Program-made: the position numbers and the translations under genes | Shown here: one piece after another, positions 44,988 to 54,550 of the stretch | Layout of the letters: each line of letters opens with the position of its first letter | Position numbering within the stretch: the stretch's first letter is position 1 | Assembly (NCBI RefSeq): GCF_001807265.1 | Contig: NZ_KV788371.1 | Coordinates: forward strand, 111,691-175,690 | Origin: Corynebacterium sp. HMSC05H05 | GTDB lineage: Bacteria > Actinomycetota > Actinomycetes > Mycobacteriales > Mycobacteriaceae | Reading direction: 5' to 3' | Length of the DNA: 64,000 nucleotides | Notes under the pieces: model-generated | What the model saw: only the letters and a program-made list of their open reading frames with translations | Databases searched by the model: none | What the model was told of the DNA's origin: nothing

Positions 44988-45553
44988 ATCTTGACCCGGG
45001 CGTTGTCTCCGCCAGTGCAGTACACCGTCTCCCCGCCAGAGCAGGTCATGCGGTAGGTGATTTCGGTGGCCGGGCTATACACGGACACCGTGAAGTCTGG
45101 CGTGCCGGTGCGGGCGTAGGTACCCTGGAACGCCTCGTACACGTTGGCGGCAAAGCCTGCGGTGGTCACCCCCGTATCCGGGGCGTACTGCGAGTACGTG
45201 CGCTTCGACGGCTCGGCGGGCCGCTGTTCGGGAGCCTCCGATCTGGGCAGCGTACGAGTCTCAACCACTGTGCTGGTCACCGGCTCGCTAGAGCGGTTGA
45301 ACGCGCCGGAACCGCCCATGAAGGCGAGCACACCGACAAGTGCGGCAAGCAGTAGCGCCGCGAGCACGTAGAGCCACGGGCTCGGCCCGCCGCGCTCTTC
45401 CACTGGCTCAGGCGGCTGGTAGCTCGTCTGGTACTCGTTGGGCTGGCCGTACTGCTGCTGTGGCACCGCGCTGAACTGCTGTGTGTGTCCTACGTCCGGA
45501 TCCGTGAAGTGCGGCTGCTCCGGTGACCATTTGCTGGAGCTTTGACCGGTCAT
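44981..45553 (-). CDS. Single-pass membrane protein, unknown function
   Basis: A 190-residue protein with a Gln/Pro-rich cytosolic tail (about 55 residues), one membrane helix (WLYVLAALLLAALVGVLAFM), a Pro/Ser/Thr linker and a small extracytoplasmic domain with a CSGGETVYC pair likely to form a disulfide. It sits between two beta-lactamase-fold genes, 9 nt after one and overlapping the other by 7 nt, so the three are probably one operon. No family recognised. Confidence 0.7.
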   Translation of the reverse strand: MTGQSSSKWSPEQPHFTDPDVGHTQQFSAVPQQQYGQPNEYQTSYQPPEPVEERGGPSPWLYVLAALLLAALVGVLAFMGGSGAFNRSSEPVTSTVVETRTLPRSEAPEQRPAEPSKRTYSQYAPDTGVTTAGFAANVYEAFQGTYARTGTPDFTVSVYSPATEITYRMTCSGGETVYCTGGDNARVKIW

Positions 45554-45562
45554 GGCGTGCCC

Positions 45563-46432
45563 CTAACAGCGCGACGTGGGCAGGTCGCCGCGCATGGCGT
45601 TCAGCCCGTTTGCGAGCTCGTCCAGCATGGCGAAGCTACCCTCGTAGCCCTTCGGGCTGTGGGCGGTAATCGCCACGGCGATGTCACCGTTCGGGCCCGG
45701 GATCAGGCCGAACTGACGGGCCAGGTGCCCGCCCTCGTGGTGGTTCCAGCCGCCCTTGAAGCGGGCGCCGCCGACGCGGCCCAGGCCCCAGTGCTGGTAG
45801 TCCACGATGCGCCCCATCATGTCCAGCACCGGCTCGTGCCCCGCAACGCAGCGCAGGCCCGAGGCGAACTCGGCCTGGTCACTGGTGGTCCACATCGTGC
45901 CCATCTGGTAGCCGGCCGGGGTGGTCGTACGGGCACCCGCCTCGCGGATCACGCCCTCGTAACTCGCGGCCGGCACCTGGCCGAACATGCGGTGCGCGGC
46001 GGGGTTGTCGGAGCGGGTCACAGCGGCTTCAGCGTCCGGGTAAAACGCCTGGTCCTGGCGCAGCGCGGCGATGGCCAGCGGCACCTTCATCGTGGAAAAC
46101 GCCGGCTCCGGCCGGTTGTCGCCTGCGGTGAAAGGGCCGACCGCCACGGTGGCGCGGCCACCATGGCGCCCCACCACGTCCGCCACGAGTCGGTCCAGCT
46201 GCGCCTGGACGTCCACGGCCGGTGCGACATGCTGCGCCTTGCCGGGCTTCGGGGTGGTCAGCGGCAGCGGCAGGCGGATGGCGTTTTTCACCTGCGGGGG
46301 CAGCTGATTGTAGGCCTGCACGATCGGCTGGCCAATCACGGGAATCTGGTCGATCGCCGTGTACGTCGGCACCGACGACATAGGAAACGCCAGGCCCACG
46401 GTCAGGGCCAAGGCTGCAACTTTAGAGGGCAC
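45563..46432 (-). CDS. Secreted class A beta-lactamase-like protein
   Basis: A 289-residue exported protein with an N-terminal hydrophobic signal (VAALALTVGLAFPMSS), a linker and a penicillin-recognising domain. Motif equivalents: STMKVPLA (SxxK), TRSDNPAA (SDN) and FKGGWNHHEGG (third motif). It shares the VRQFGL/ARQFGL and SxxKVP blocks with the lipoprotein at 44157-44987, so the two are paralogues. First gene of the three-gene unit. Function is probably in cell-wall metabolism; the substrate is unknown. Confidence 0.78.
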   Translation of the reverse strand: MPSKVAALALTVGLAFPMSSVPTYTAIDQIPVIGQPIVQAYNQLPPQVKNAIRLPLPLTTPKPGKAQHVAPAVDVQAQLDRLVADVVGRHGGRATVAVGPFTAGDNRPEPAFSTMKVPLAIAALRQDQAFYPDAEAAVTRSDNPAAHRMFGQVPAASYEGVIREAGARTTTPAGYQMGTMWTTSDQAEFASGLRCVAGHEPVLDMMGRIVDYQHWGLGRVGGARFKGGWNHHEGGHLARQFGLIPGPNGDIAVAITAHSPKGYEGSFAMLDELANGLNAMRGDLPTSRC

Positions 46433-46446
46433 GGGAAACGATCTTT

Positions 46447-47985
46447 CTAGTGTGCGAAGTGGCGGGTGCCGGTCAGGTACATGGTCACGCCGGCGGCCTC
46501 GGCGGCGGCAATGACCTCCTCGTCGCGGATGGAGCCGCCGGGCTGGACCACGGCCTTGATACCGGAGTCAGCCAGCAGCTGGAACCCGTCCGCGAACGGG
46601 AAGAACGCGTCGGAGGCGGCGACGGCACCGTTGGTGCGGTTGCGACCCTCGTCGAGGGTGTTGGCGCGGTCCACGGCGAGCTTTGCGGAATCCACTCGGT
46701 TGACCTGGCCCATGCCAATGCCTACCGACGCCCCTTCGGCCGCGATCAGAATCGCGTTCGACTTCACGCAACGCACTGCGCGCCACGCGAATTCGAGGTC
46801 CGCGAGGGTCTGCTCGTCGGCAGCCTCGCCGGCCGCCAGGGTCCAGTTGGCGGCGCTGTCGCCCTCTGCCTGGAAGCGGTCGCGCTCCTGCACGAGCCAG
46901 CCGCCGGCGATCTGCTTGCGCTCCTCGTCCTGCTGCTTCGGCTCGACCTCGAGGATGCGCAGGTTCTTCTTCGTCTGCAGCAGCTCGAGCGCGTCCGCGG
47001 CGTAGGACGGCGCGACGACCACCTCGGTGAAAATCGGCTTGATCTGCTCCGCCAGCTCCAGGGTGACCTCGCGGTTGCAGGCGATCACGCCGCCGTAGGC
47101 GGAGACCGGGTCGCATGCGTGGGCCTTCTTGTGCGCGTCCGCGATGGAGACATCGGAGACGGCCACGCCGCACGGGTTGGCGTGCTTGATAATTGCCACG
47201 CACGGGCGCTCGTGGTCCCAGGCGGCGCGCCACGCGGCGTCGGCGTCCTGGTAGTTGTTGTAGCTCATCTCTTTGCCACCGTGCTGGGTGGCGGCGGCAA
47301 GGCCCCAGCCCTCGTTTTCCAGGCGGGCGGCCTGGTGCGGGTTCTCGCCGTAGCGCAAGTCGGTGGTGCCTTCGCCGGCGCCGGAGGCGTCCGCGCCGAG
47401 CTGGTTGGACAGCCAGGAGGAGACCGCGGCGTCGTAAAGCGCAGTGTGCGTAAACGCCTCGAGTGCGAGCTGCTTACGCTGCTCGATGTCGAAACCGCCG
47501 CCCTTGACGGCCTCGACGACCTCACCGTAACGGGCAGGCGAAGTGACCACGGCGACCGACGGGTGGTTCTTGGCCGCGGCGCGAACCATGGACGGACCGC
47601 CGATATCGATCTGCTCGACGCACTCGTCGAAGGTGGCGCCGGAAGCAACGGTCTCTTCGAACGGGTAGAGGTTGACCACAACGAGGTCGAACGGCTCGAT
47701 GCCCAGCTCCTGGAGCTGATCCACGTGGCTGTCCTTGCGCAGGTCCGCGAGGATGCCGGAGTGCACGCGCGGGTGCAACGTCTTCACGCGGCCGTCGAGC
47801 ACCTCCGGGAAGCCGGTCACGTCCGCGACCTCGGTGACGGAAACGCCCGCGGCGGCGATGCGCTGGGCGGTGGAGCCGGTGGAGACGATCTCCACACCCG
47901 CCTGACCCAGTGCGCGGGCCAGCTCCTCCAGCCCGGTCTTGTCGTAGACGCTGATCAGCGCGCGCTTAATTTCCCGCTTAGACAT
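46447..47985 (-). CDS. purH: Bifunctional AICAR transformylase/IMP cyclohydrolase
   Basis: A 512-residue enzyme for the last two steps of IMP synthesis. The N-terminal cyclohydrolase shows [32 protein letters not shown] and [11 protein letters not shown]; the C-terminal transformylase carries [14 protein letters not shown] (Lys/His motif), [11 protein letters not shown] and KSNAILIA. The [10 protein letters not shown] start (ATG 47983-47985) overlaps the purN stop by 8 nt, indicating coupling. A shared promoter upstream of purN is expected. Confidence 0.97.
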   Translation of the reverse strand: MSKREIKRALISVYDKTGLEELARALGQAGVEIVSTGSTAQRIAAAGVSVTEVADVTGFPEVLDGRVKTLHPRVHSGILADLRKDSHVDQLQELGIEPFDLVVVNLYPFEETVASGATFDECVEQIDIGGPSMVRAAAKNHPSVAVVTSPARYGEVVEAVKGGGFDIEQRKQLALEAFTHTALYDAAVSSWLSNQLGADASGAGEGTTDLRYGENPHQAARLENEGWGLAAATQHGGKEMSYNNYQDADAAWRAAWDHERPCVAIIKHANPCGVAVSDVSIADAHKKAHACDPVSAYGGVIACNREVTLELAEQIKPIFTEVVVAPSYAADALELLQTKKNLRILEVEPKQQDEERKQIAGGWLVQERDRFQAEGDSAANWTLAAGEAADEQTLADLEFAWRAVRCVKSNAILIAAEGASVGIGMGQVNRVDSAKLAVDRANTLDEGRNRTNGAVAASDAFFPFADGFQLLADSGIKAVVQPGGSIRDEEVIAAAEAAGVTMYLTGTRHFAH

Positions 47986-48562
47986 TGAATACAGCCTTTC
48001 CGTTGGCAATTTCGAGGTTGTGCAGCAGGTGAACGAGCTGTTCGCGCTCCACCTTCTTAATGCGTTCGTGGAGCTCCGACTCCGTGTCCCCCGGCTGCAC
48101 CTCCACAGCGCGCTGGGCGATGATCTCGCCGCTGTCCAGGCCTGCGTCCACGTAGTGCACCGTACAGCCGGTGACTTTCACCCCGTGCTCCAGCGCGTCG
48201 CTCACCGCGTGCGCGCCCGGGAACGAGGGCAAAAGGGACGGGTGGGCGTTGATTATGCGCCCCTCAAATTCCTGCACGAACGCCGGACCGAGCAGACGCA
48301 TGAATCCCGCAGAAACCACCAAGTCCGGCTCGACGGAGGCCACAGCGGCCACCATCTTGTCGTTCCAGGCGTTGCGGTTTGTCTCCATCGGCACCACGGC
48401 GGTGCGGATGCCGGCGTTCTTCGCGCGTTGCAGAGCCGGACAAATTTGATCCGCCACCACGAGGTCGACGCGGTAGCGGTTCTCCTGGTTATCGATGATC
48501 GCTTTCAGCAGGGTGCCGGTGCCCGACGCGAGGACGGCCACCGATTTCGCAGAGTCACTCAC
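47978..48562 (-). CDS. purN: Phosphoribosylglycinamide formyltransferase
   Basis: A 194-residue GAR transformylase using 10-formyl-[19 protein letters not shown] opens the fold, [10 protein letters not shown] and [17 protein letters not shown] carry the catalytic Asn-His, and [16 protein letters not shown] completes the active site. It starts 10 nt after the DUF6350 gene stop and overlaps purH by 8 nt. Confidence 0.97.
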   Translation of the reverse strand: MSDSAKSVAVLASGTGTLLKAIIDNQENRYRVDLVVADQICPALQRAKNAGIRTAVVPMETNRNAWNDKMVAAVASVEPDLVVSAGFMRLLGPAFVQEFEGRIINAHPSLLPSFPGAHAVSDALEHGVKVTGCTVHYVDAGLDSGEIIAQRAVEVQPGDTESELHERIKKVEREQLVHLLHNLEIANGKAVFNV

Positions 48563-48572
48563 AAGCCCAAGT

Positions 48573-49808
48573 CTAACTACCGCTGCGCGCGGACGCGCGT
48601 TGCCTCACCAGCGCCACGCCGCGCACAAGCGCGCCCGTCAGCGCGACCCAAATGAACAGGGACAATGCGAGCGCGAACGGATCCGGGCCGACAAGCCCGT
48701 AAGCCCCGGCACCCCCGGCCGAGAAGATCCCCAGCAGCGCTCCCATCAGGGCGGCCCACGTGGCGGCCGCAGCGACGCTTTCGAGGCTCAAAGGCTTGAC
48801 GACGAACGCGTGCGCAAGCACCGCCGCCGGCACAATGAGCAGCACCGGTGCCCACTGCGGCATTTCCGCCGGGATCGCCGCGAACAGCGGCAGCGGCGGG
48901 TAGGCCACGTTGGAGGTGGCGAACAGGCTCACGCCCGCGCCGGCGGCCTCGAAGCTGCCGCCGAGCAGCACCGCGAGCTGCGCGACCGCCGCGTTGGGCA
49001 GGTACAGCAGACTCAAGACCACCAGGGCTACTGCCCCGCCGACCCCGAGCTGCGGGAACTGGGAGACCAGCTCGCTAACGCGGCCGTAGCCGAACGCGAG
49101 GGCGACGAGGAAGACCACCGTGGCCGCGGCAAGCAGGCGGAGAATGAGGTTCGCCGCGTGCGCCCCCGCGTCCACCGCCTCCGCCGGGACGCCGCTGCGC
49201 TTGGCCAGCGCGTGCCACACCACGCGCCGCACGCCGATGATGAAGCCCACCAGGTGCACGATCAGCGGGTAGACGAACGCCGCGACGACGGGCGGCATCC
49301 CCACCGGGTATACGTGCGAGGCGTCGAACACCATGAACAACGCGATGGCGCTGATTAGCAGGGGCAGGCCGAGCGCGAGCCCGAGCAGCGTCAGCAGGTC
49401 CAGCACGCTGACGCGGCCCGCGGTGGCTTTGCGCACCTGCACCGCCACCACAGCGGCCACCCCCACCGCGGGAAGGAGGGGCATTGCGGTGAGCGAGACG
49501 CCGTCGACGAGCAAAGGCACGCCGTGGAGAGCGAACCATGCCTCACCGACAGCGCCGGGGAAATACGTGAGGCTCCAACCGGCGATGAGTATCACCGCGA
49601 AGCACAGCGCGATAAGCCCGAGCACCAGCGCCAAGTTCGGCACGAGCGCGTACGGCAAGTAATGACGCACCCGTTCTTTGGCGGTGGCAGGAACCTTGTC
49701 GTTCGCAGCCGGGCGTTTGACGCCCGTGATCTTCCGCTTGGACGCGCCTTTGCGACGCTGACGGCGCGCATCCGACTGGCGCGGCCTCTGATTGGGTGTG
49801 GTGCTCAT
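48573..49808 (-). CDS. DUF6350 polytopic membrane protein
   Basis: A 411-residue protein with a basic N-terminal tail (about 45 residues, RRQRRKGASKRKITGVKRP) and about ten hydrophobic segments. It occupies the position directly upstream of purN, where actinobacteria keep a conserved membrane protein of the DUF6350 family. No enzymatic motif is visible. It is possibly co-transcribed with purN-purH (10-nt gap). A role in the envelope is only a guess. Confidence 0.75.
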   Translation of the reverse strand: MSTTPNQRPRQSDARRQRRKGASKRKITGVKRPAANDKVPATAKERVRHYLPYALVPNLALVLGLIALCFAVILIAGWSLTYFPGAVGEAWFALHGVPLLVDGVSLTAMPLLPAVGVAAVVAVQVRKATAGRVSVLDLLTLLGLALGLPLLISAIALFMVFDASHVYPVGMPPVVAAFVYPLIVHLVGFIIGVRRVVWHALAKRSGVPAEAVDAGAHAANLILRLLAAATVVFLVALAFGYGRVSELVSQFPQLGVGGAVALVVLSLLYLPNAAVAQLAVLLGGSFEAAGAGVSLFATSNVAYPPLPLFAAIPAEMPQWAPVLLIVPAAVLAHAFVVKPLSLESVAAAATWAALMGALLGIFSAGGAGAYGLVGPDPFALALSLFIWVALTGALVRGVALVRQRASARSGS

Positions 49809-50002
49809 CGCGTCCTACTCTGCCACCCCGGCGACAACCCCCACCACAGTGACACCCGCCCGGCCCGCTGCCTGGCGGCGTCACTTGGCGAAATGCGGCG
49901 GTTCATCGCCGCTGCGCAACGGCGTGGCGCACATCTCTAACGCGGCGGGGGTGTAACGTTCGCCCGAATAAGCACGATTTAAGAAATATTTCAGCTTCTG
50001 TC

Positions 50003-50034
50003 TTGCTCCGACGAGACCGATTCGTTACAGTAAC
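50003..50034 (+). promoter_or_regulatory. Promoter of the first M23 peptidase with GTTACAGTAAC box
   Basis: TTGCTC (50003-50008) and TACAGT (50026-50031) are separated by exactly 17 nt. GTTACAGTAAC (50024-50034), two GTAAC half-sites facing each other, overlaps the -10 box. The similar GTAAC boxes over the rpf2 -10 region suggest a common regulator such as MtrA. Confidence 0.5.
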
Positions 50035-50114
50035 CTCTCGTAGATAACAGGAAGGTCACGATCCCGCTGTGAACAGCGGATGAGATGGCCAACGGAAGAT
50101 CTCAAAGAGGGCTC

Positions 50115-50855
50115 ATGTTCAACTCCAAGAAGCAGGGCGGCAAGCACCGCAAGCAGTCCCCCAACAAGGGGCGCGTTGCCGTCGTCGCAGCAGCCACTGG
50201 CGCTGTGTCCACCGCTGGTTTCTCCGGCCTGGTCGCCGGTGCCCTCACCAGCAACCAGGACGCCGAGCAGGGACAGAACATCAAGCTCGCCGCAGACGCC
50301 GACGAGCTGCAGAGCACCGATCCGGGCGTGGACGAGGTTTCCGCCGAGGAGACCCCGCAGATCCTCTCTATCGCCGAGTACAAGCCGGTGGAGAACCTCA
50401 CCGAACAGCTGGACAAGGCTATCCAGCACTCCGACGAGGTTGCCCGCCTGGACGAAGCCGCCCGCGCGCCGCTGTTTACTAAGCCGGCCGAGGGTGCCTT
50501 CACCTCGGGCTTCGGCATGCGCTGGGGCTCGATGCACAACGGCATCGACATCGCCAACACCCCGGGCACCCCGATCCGCGCAGTTGCTGCCGGCACCGTG
50601 ATCGACTCCGGCCCGGCGCAGGGCTTCGGCAACTGGATCCGTATCCGCCACGAGGACGGCTCCATCTCCGTTTACGGCCACATGCAGTCCCTCTACGTCG
50701 CCGTCGGCGAGGTTGTGCAGCCCGGTCAGCTCATCGCCGGCATGGGCAGCGAGGGCTTCTCCACCGGCTCCCACCTCCACTTTGAGATCTGGCCGGACGG
50801 CGCCAACCCGTCCGATCCGGCTCCGTGGCTCGCAGCCCGAGGCATCAGCCTCTAA
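50115..50855 (+). CDS. Secreted M23-family peptidoglycan endopeptidase
   Basis: A 246-residue LytM/M23 protein. After a basic N-terminus (KKQGGKHRKQSPNKGRVAVVA) and a hydrophobic export signal, a linker leads to the catalytic domain: FTSGFGMRWGSMHNGIDIAN (zinc His and Asp), VYGHMQSLYV and GSHLHFEIWPDG (HxH). It cleaves peptidoglycan cross-links during growth or division. The ATG at 50115 with GAGGG upstream is preferred over an in-frame ATG at 50085. In C. glutamicum such genes are under MtrA control. Confidence 0.9.
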   Translation: MFNSKKQGGKHRKQSPNKGRVAVVAAATGAVSTAGFSGLVAGALTSNQDAEQGQNIKLAADADELQSTDPGVDEVSAEETPQILSIAEYKPVENLTEQLDKAIQHSDEVARLDEAARAPLFTKPAEGAFTSGFGMRWGSMHNGIDIANTPGTPIRAVAAGTVIDSGPAQGFGNWIRIRHEDGSISVYGHMQSLYVAVGEVVQPGQLIAGMGSEGFSTGSHLHFEIWPDGANPSDPAPWLAARGISL

Positions 50856-50872
50856 CTCTTCCAGCCCTCTTC

Positions 50873-50917
50873 AACGGGGCCTTTCGCGCTACTCGACGCG
50901 CGTGAGGCCCCGTTTTT
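50873..50917 (+). terminator. Terminator of the first M23 gene
   Basis: AACGGGGCCT (50873-50882) pairs with AGGCCCCGTT (50905-50914), followed by a T-run. The loop contains further self-complementary GCGCG sequence. Confidence 0.88.
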
Positions 50918-50946
50918 GCGCAGTTGACGCGCGCAGCCTCTTTGAC

Positions 50947-50967
50947 GGGGGTAAACGCTCTACCCCC
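50947..50967. repeat. GGGGGTA inverted repeat in the M23-M23 gap
   Basis: GGGGGTA (50947-50953) and TACCCCC (50961-50967) are complementary with a 7-nt loop. The 316-nt gap 50856-51171 otherwise holds only the terminator above and an unassigned leader before the second M23 gene. Confidence 0.4.
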
Positions 50968-51171
50968 GACCTCTAATACCATGCGCAACAATTTTCACAT
51001 CAGCAACACGCCGGGTGAGCTGGACGGACTCCTAAGTTATGCCCAAAATTCGAACAAACGTGCACGTCACAGCATTGCCAGGGCCCATTTCGCCGGTTAG
51101 ATTCTCTGCCTGTGTGCGTGGCCGAGACCGCGCCTAGCCCTCTACAGAGTTAGAAAAGGTATCCCCCAAAC

Positions 51172-51870
51172 ATGAACCGACGTCTCACTTCGAGCATCGC
51201 AGCCGTCTCGGCCGCAGCAGCAATGGCGCTCACCCTTGCGCCCGCGCCTGCTACCGCCCTGACCGTCACTGTGGGTGGCGCAACCGTCTCCGACGCGGGC
51301 CAGGCCCTGGGCGCAGTGGCCAAGGCCGCTGGGGCCATCAAGGAAAGCGGCGCGACGATTACCGCGGGCGACTACAAGATCGTCTACGACCCGCGCGCGC
51401 TCGAGGCCCCGCTCGCCGCCGCGTTCGCTCCAGCGAAGGGCAGTGACTGGGTGGCTCCGCAACGCGGCCGCACCGCTGACGGCCGCACCGTAGTCACGCC
51501 GGCATCCGGCCGCTTCACGTCTGGCTTCGGTCCGCGCTGGGGCACCGTGCACCAGGGCATCGACATCGCCAACGACTTGGGCACCCCGATCTACTCCGTC
51601 ATGGACGGCACCGTCGTCTCCGCGGGCCCGGCGCGCGGCTTCGGCAACTGGGTCGTGATCAAACACGACGGCGGCGAGGTGTCTGTGTACGGCCACATGC
51701 GCCACTACGACGTCTCCGTGGGCCAGCGCGTCTCCGCCGGACAGAAGATCGCCTCCATCGGCAACGAGGGCCAGTCCACCGGCCCGCACCTCCACTTCGA
51801 GATCAAGCCGGACGGCGTCAACCAGGTGGACCCGGTTCCGTGGTTCGCCGCGCAGGGCATCAAGATCTAG
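51172..51870 (+). CDS. Secreted M23-family peptidoglycan endopeptidase (second copy)
   Basis: A 232-residue protein: a clean signal peptide (MNRRLTSSIAAVSAAAAMAL, cleavage after about residue 29), a short prodomain and a C-terminal LytM domain with FTSGFGPRWGTVHQGIDIAN, VYGHMRHYDV and GPHLHFEIKPDG zinc and catalytic motifs. It is a paralogue of the gene at 50115-50855; their catalytic domains align closely while the N-terminal halves differ. It ends 4 nt into the convergent pcrA stop region. Confidence 0.93.
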   Translation: MNRRLTSSIAAVSAAAAMALTLAPAPATALTVTVGGATVSDAGQALGAVAKAAGAIKESGATITAGDYKIVYDPRALEAPLAAAFAPAKGSDWVAPQRGRTADGRTVVTPASGRFTSGFGPRWGTVHQGIDIANDLGTPIYSVMDGTVVSAGPARGFGNWVVIKHDGGEVSVYGHMRHYDVSVGQRVSAGQKIASIGNEGQSTGPHLHFEIKPDGVNQVDPVPWFAAQGIKI

Positions 51871-54179
51871 AGCTTCTCCATGGGCACACCGCCAATCGTC
51901 ATCAGGCGGACGGTGCCCGAGGAGCCGAAGTCAATCGTCACCGTCTCGCGCACACCGGATCCCTCAACTGCCATCACAGTGCCGAGCCCGTACTTGGCGT
52001 GGTTGACCCGGTCGCCCACCGCCAGGTTGAGGTTCTTGTGCACTTTGGCACCGGACCCGCCCCGGCGAGAGCGGGCAGGAGGACGGGAACGAGTGGGAGC
52101 ACCCCACGCGTCAGAACTGAATGAGCGCTCCGGCTCCAACCTGCGCCAGTCGATGAGGTCCTCCGGGACCTCTGCGAGGAAGCGGCTGGCGGGGTTGGTC
52201 ACCGGAGAGCCCCAGGAAGCGCGCAGAATCGCGCGGGTGAGGTAGAGCTGCTCCTTGGCGCGGGTGATACCCACGTACGCCAAGCGGCGCTCCTCGGCAA
52301 GCTCCGCTGGATCCCCCAACGCGCGCAGGTGCGGGAACTGCCCGTCCTCCCAGCCGGTGACGAACACCACCGGAAACTCGAGGCCCTTCGCCGTGTGCAA
52401 CGTCATCAGCGTGACCACGCCTTGCTCGTGCTCCGGCAGCTGGTCCGCGTCCGCCACCAGGGAGACCTTCTCCAAGAACGCCTGCAGGGATCCCGGCGCG
52501 GGCTCGCCTTCCTGCATCACCTCGTTGAGCTCCGCGTCCGTCATGTACGCCACCTGGTTGGCGGCCTCCGAGGAAAACTCGCGGGCCACAGAGACCAGCT
52601 CGTTGAGGTTGTCCAAGCGCGCGCCGTCCTGCGGATCGTTCGACGCCTCCAGCTCTGCGCGGTAGCCCGTGTCGTCCAACACGCGGGTGATCAGCGCGCC
52701 CAGGTCCGGCATGCCCGTGACTTCGTTGCGCATCGCCGGCATGTCGTCGCGGATCTGGCGGATCATCTCCACAAAGCGTGTGATCGAGTTGGTGGCGGCT
52801 TTGGCCAGCATGTCGACGTTGCCGGAGGTGGCGTCGACAAGCGACCGCCCAAAGCTCTGGTTGTTGTTCTCCGCGTGCAGCGCCACCATCGCCTGCGCCT
52901 TGTCGCCGATGCCGCGCTTGGGCACGTTGACGATGCGGCGCATGCTCACCGTGTCGTCCGGGTTCTCCAGGACCTTCAGGTAGGCGACGATGTCGCGGAT
53001 CTCGCGGCGTTCGTAGAAGCGCGTGCCGCCGACGACCTTGTACGGGATGCCGGAGCGGATGAAGATGTCCTCGAGCGCACGCGAGGCGTTGTTGGTGCGG
53101 TACATCACCGCCATGTCCGAGTACGGCACTCCCCTGTCTGCCAGGGTGTCAATCTCGGAGGCGATGAAGCGCGCCTCGTCGTGCTCGTTATCCGCGACGT
53201 AGCCGATGATCTTCTCGCCGGAGCCCTGGTCCGTCCACAACTTCTTCGGGCGGCGACCCTCGTTCTGCGCGATCACCGCGTTCGCCGCGCCCAGGATGTT
53301 CTGCGTGGAGCGGTAATTCTGCTCCAGCAAGATCGTGGTGGCGCTCGGGTAGTCGCGCTCGAACTCCTCGATGTTGCGGATGGTCGCGCCGCGGAAGGCG
53401 TAAATGGACTGGTCCGAATCGCCCACCACCGCAAGCTCCGGCGCGTCCGGCCCGTCGCCGACGAGGGTGTGGATGAGCTCGTACTGGGCGTGGTTGGTGT
53501 CCTGGTACTCGTCCACCAGAACATGACGGAAACGGCGGCGGTAATAGTCCGTGACCTGAGGATGTTCTTTGAAGATGCGCACGACCTCACCGATGAGGTC
53601 GTCGAAATCCAAGGCGTTGGACTGGCGCAGGCGGCGCTGATACTCCACGTACACCTTGGCCACAGTGGTCTCAAACGGGTTGTGGGTGCGCTCCGAATTC
53701 GCGAGCGCCTCCTCGGGGCCGATCAGCTCGTTTTTCAGGTTCGAGATCCCGTTGGCCAGGGTGCGCGGCGTGAACTTCTTCAGATCCAGGTTGAAGTCCT
53801 TGGCAATCATGCCCAAAAGGCGGCGCGAATCATCCGAGTCGTAGATGGTGAAGTTGGTGTTCAGCCTCGGCACCAGCTGGGCCTGCTGGCGCAGGATGCG
53901 CACGCACACGGAGTGGAACGTGGCCACCCACATCCGCTCCGCCTCAGGGCCTACCAGCTGGCCCACGCGCTCCTTCATCTCCGCGGCCGCCTTGTTGGTG
54001 AAGGTGATGGCCAAGATCTGCCACGGCGCCACACCGCGGTTGTGCAGCAGGTAGGCAATACGGCGGGTGAGCACCGCTGTCTTGCCGGAACCCGCGCCCG
54101 CAACGATGAGCAGCGGACTGCCCTCATGGATGACGGCGGCCTGCTGCTGCGGATTCAAACCCAGGGTCAGATCAGTCAT
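51867..54179 (-). CDS. pcrA: ATP-dependent DNA helicase PcrA/UvrD
   Basis: A 770-residue superfamily 1A helicase. LNPQQQAAVIHEGSPLLIVA is the Q motif, AGAGSGKTAVLTRRIAYLL motif I, VDEYQDTNHAQ motif II, VVGDSDQSIYAFRGA motif III, and VTLMTLHTAKGLEFPVVFVT and YVGITRAKEQLYLT the C-terminal motifs. The C-terminal tail (VGDRVNHAKYGLGTVMAVEG) is the RNA-polymerase-binding Tudor-like domain. The start MTDLTLGLN at 54179 follows TACAGT at leaderless spacing. It acts in repair and replication-fork maintenance. Confidence 0.96.
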   Translation of the reverse strand: MTDLTLGLNPQQQAAVIHEGSPLLIVAGAGSGKTAVLTRRIAYLLHNRGVAPWQILAITFTNKAAAEMKERVGQLVGPEAERMWVATFHSVCVRILRQQAQLVPRLNTNFTIYDSDDSRRLLGMIAKDFNLDLKKFTPRTLANGISNLKNELIGPEEALANSERTHNPFETTVAKVYVEYQRRLRQSNALDFDDLIGEVVRIFKEHPQVTDYYRRRFRHVLVDEYQDTNHAQYELIHTLVGDGPDAPELAVVGDSDQSIYAFRGATIRNIEEFERDYPSATTILLEQNYRSTQNILGAANAVIAQNEGRRPKKLWTDQGSGEKIIGYVADNEHDEARFIASEIDTLADRGVPYSDMAVMYRTNNASRALEDIFIRSGIPYKVVGGTRFYERREIRDIVAYLKVLENPDDTVSMRRIVNVPKRGIGDKAQAMVALHAENNNQSFGRSLVDATSGNVDMLAKAATNSITRFVEMIRQIRDDMPAMRNEVTGMPDLGALITRVLDDTGYRAELEASNDPQDGARLDNLNELVSVAREFSSEAANQVAYMTDAELNEVMQEGEPAPGSLQAFLEKVSLVADADQLPEHEQGVVTLMTLHTAKGLEFPVVFVTGWEDGQFPHLRALGDPAELAEERRLAYVGITRAKEQLYLTRAILRASWGSPVTNPASRFLAEVPEDLIDWRRLEPERSFSSDAWGAPTRSRPPARSRRGGSGAKVHKNLNLAVGDRVNHAKYGLGTVMAVEGSGVRETVTIDFGSSGTVRLMTIGGVPMEKL

Positions 54180-54186
54180 GGCCGTA

Positions 54187-54238
54187 ACTGTACTAACGCC
54201 TCCGACACGACCCGCGCGGGTGTTCGAACTGGCATAAT
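54187..54238. promoter_or_regulatory. Divergent leaderless promoters of pcrA and chorismate mutase
   Basis: On the minus strand TACAGT (54187-54192) lies 7 nt before the pcrA ATG. On the plus strand CATAAT (54233-54238) lies 8 nt before the chorismate mutase ATG at 54247. Neither start has a Shine-Dalgarno, which fits leaderless transcripts in both directions. Confidence 0.45.
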
Positions 54239-54246
54239 GGTCAGCC

Positions 54247-54540
54247 ATGAGCGAGCTTGAAATCCGCATGCCTTCCGGCACAGACGACCCACTCTCGGAC
54301 GCGGAGATTCAGGCGTACCGCAAAGAGATCGACCGGCTCGACCGCGTGATCCTCGACGCGGTGAAACGCCGCAGCGAGATCTCCAGCGCCATCGGCAAAA
54401 CCCGCATGGGCTCCGGCGGCACCCGCCTTGTTCATACGCGCGAGGTGGCCATTATCAACCAGTTCCGCGACGAGCTGGGCGAGGAAGGCCCCGGCCTGGC
54501 GCAGATCCTGCTGCGTCTCGGCCGCGGCAAGCTGGGTTAG
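54247..54540 (+). CDS. Chorismate mutase, AroQ type
   Basis: A 97-residue all-helical chorismate mutase that makes prephenate for Phe and Tyr synthesis. IQAYRKEIDRLDRVILDAVKRRSEISSAIG is the first long helix with the conserved Arg and Lys residues, and the later VHTREVAIINQF contributes further active-site residues. Actinobacterial mutases of this size are activated by contact with DAHP synthase, so low intrinsic activity is expected. It is divergent from pcrA. Confidence 0.92.
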   Translation: MSELEIRMPSGTDDPLSDAEIQAYRKEIDRLDRVILDAVKRRSEISSAIGKTRMGSGGTRLVHTREVAIINQFRDELGEEGPGLAQILLRLGRGKLG

Positions 54541-54550
54541 TCCTGCTGCG

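Noticed and set aside
49809..50114. c-di-AMP (ydaO-type) riboswitch before the M23 gene
   Set aside because: Such switches occur before actinobacterial muralytic genes, but the conserved core sequences were not seen; a promoter with a GTTACAGTAAC box explains the region better.
52329..54260. 643-codon rightward open frame antisense to pcrA
   Set aside because: Same effect: composition-driven antisense frame over a helicase gene whose motifs are all on the minus strand.
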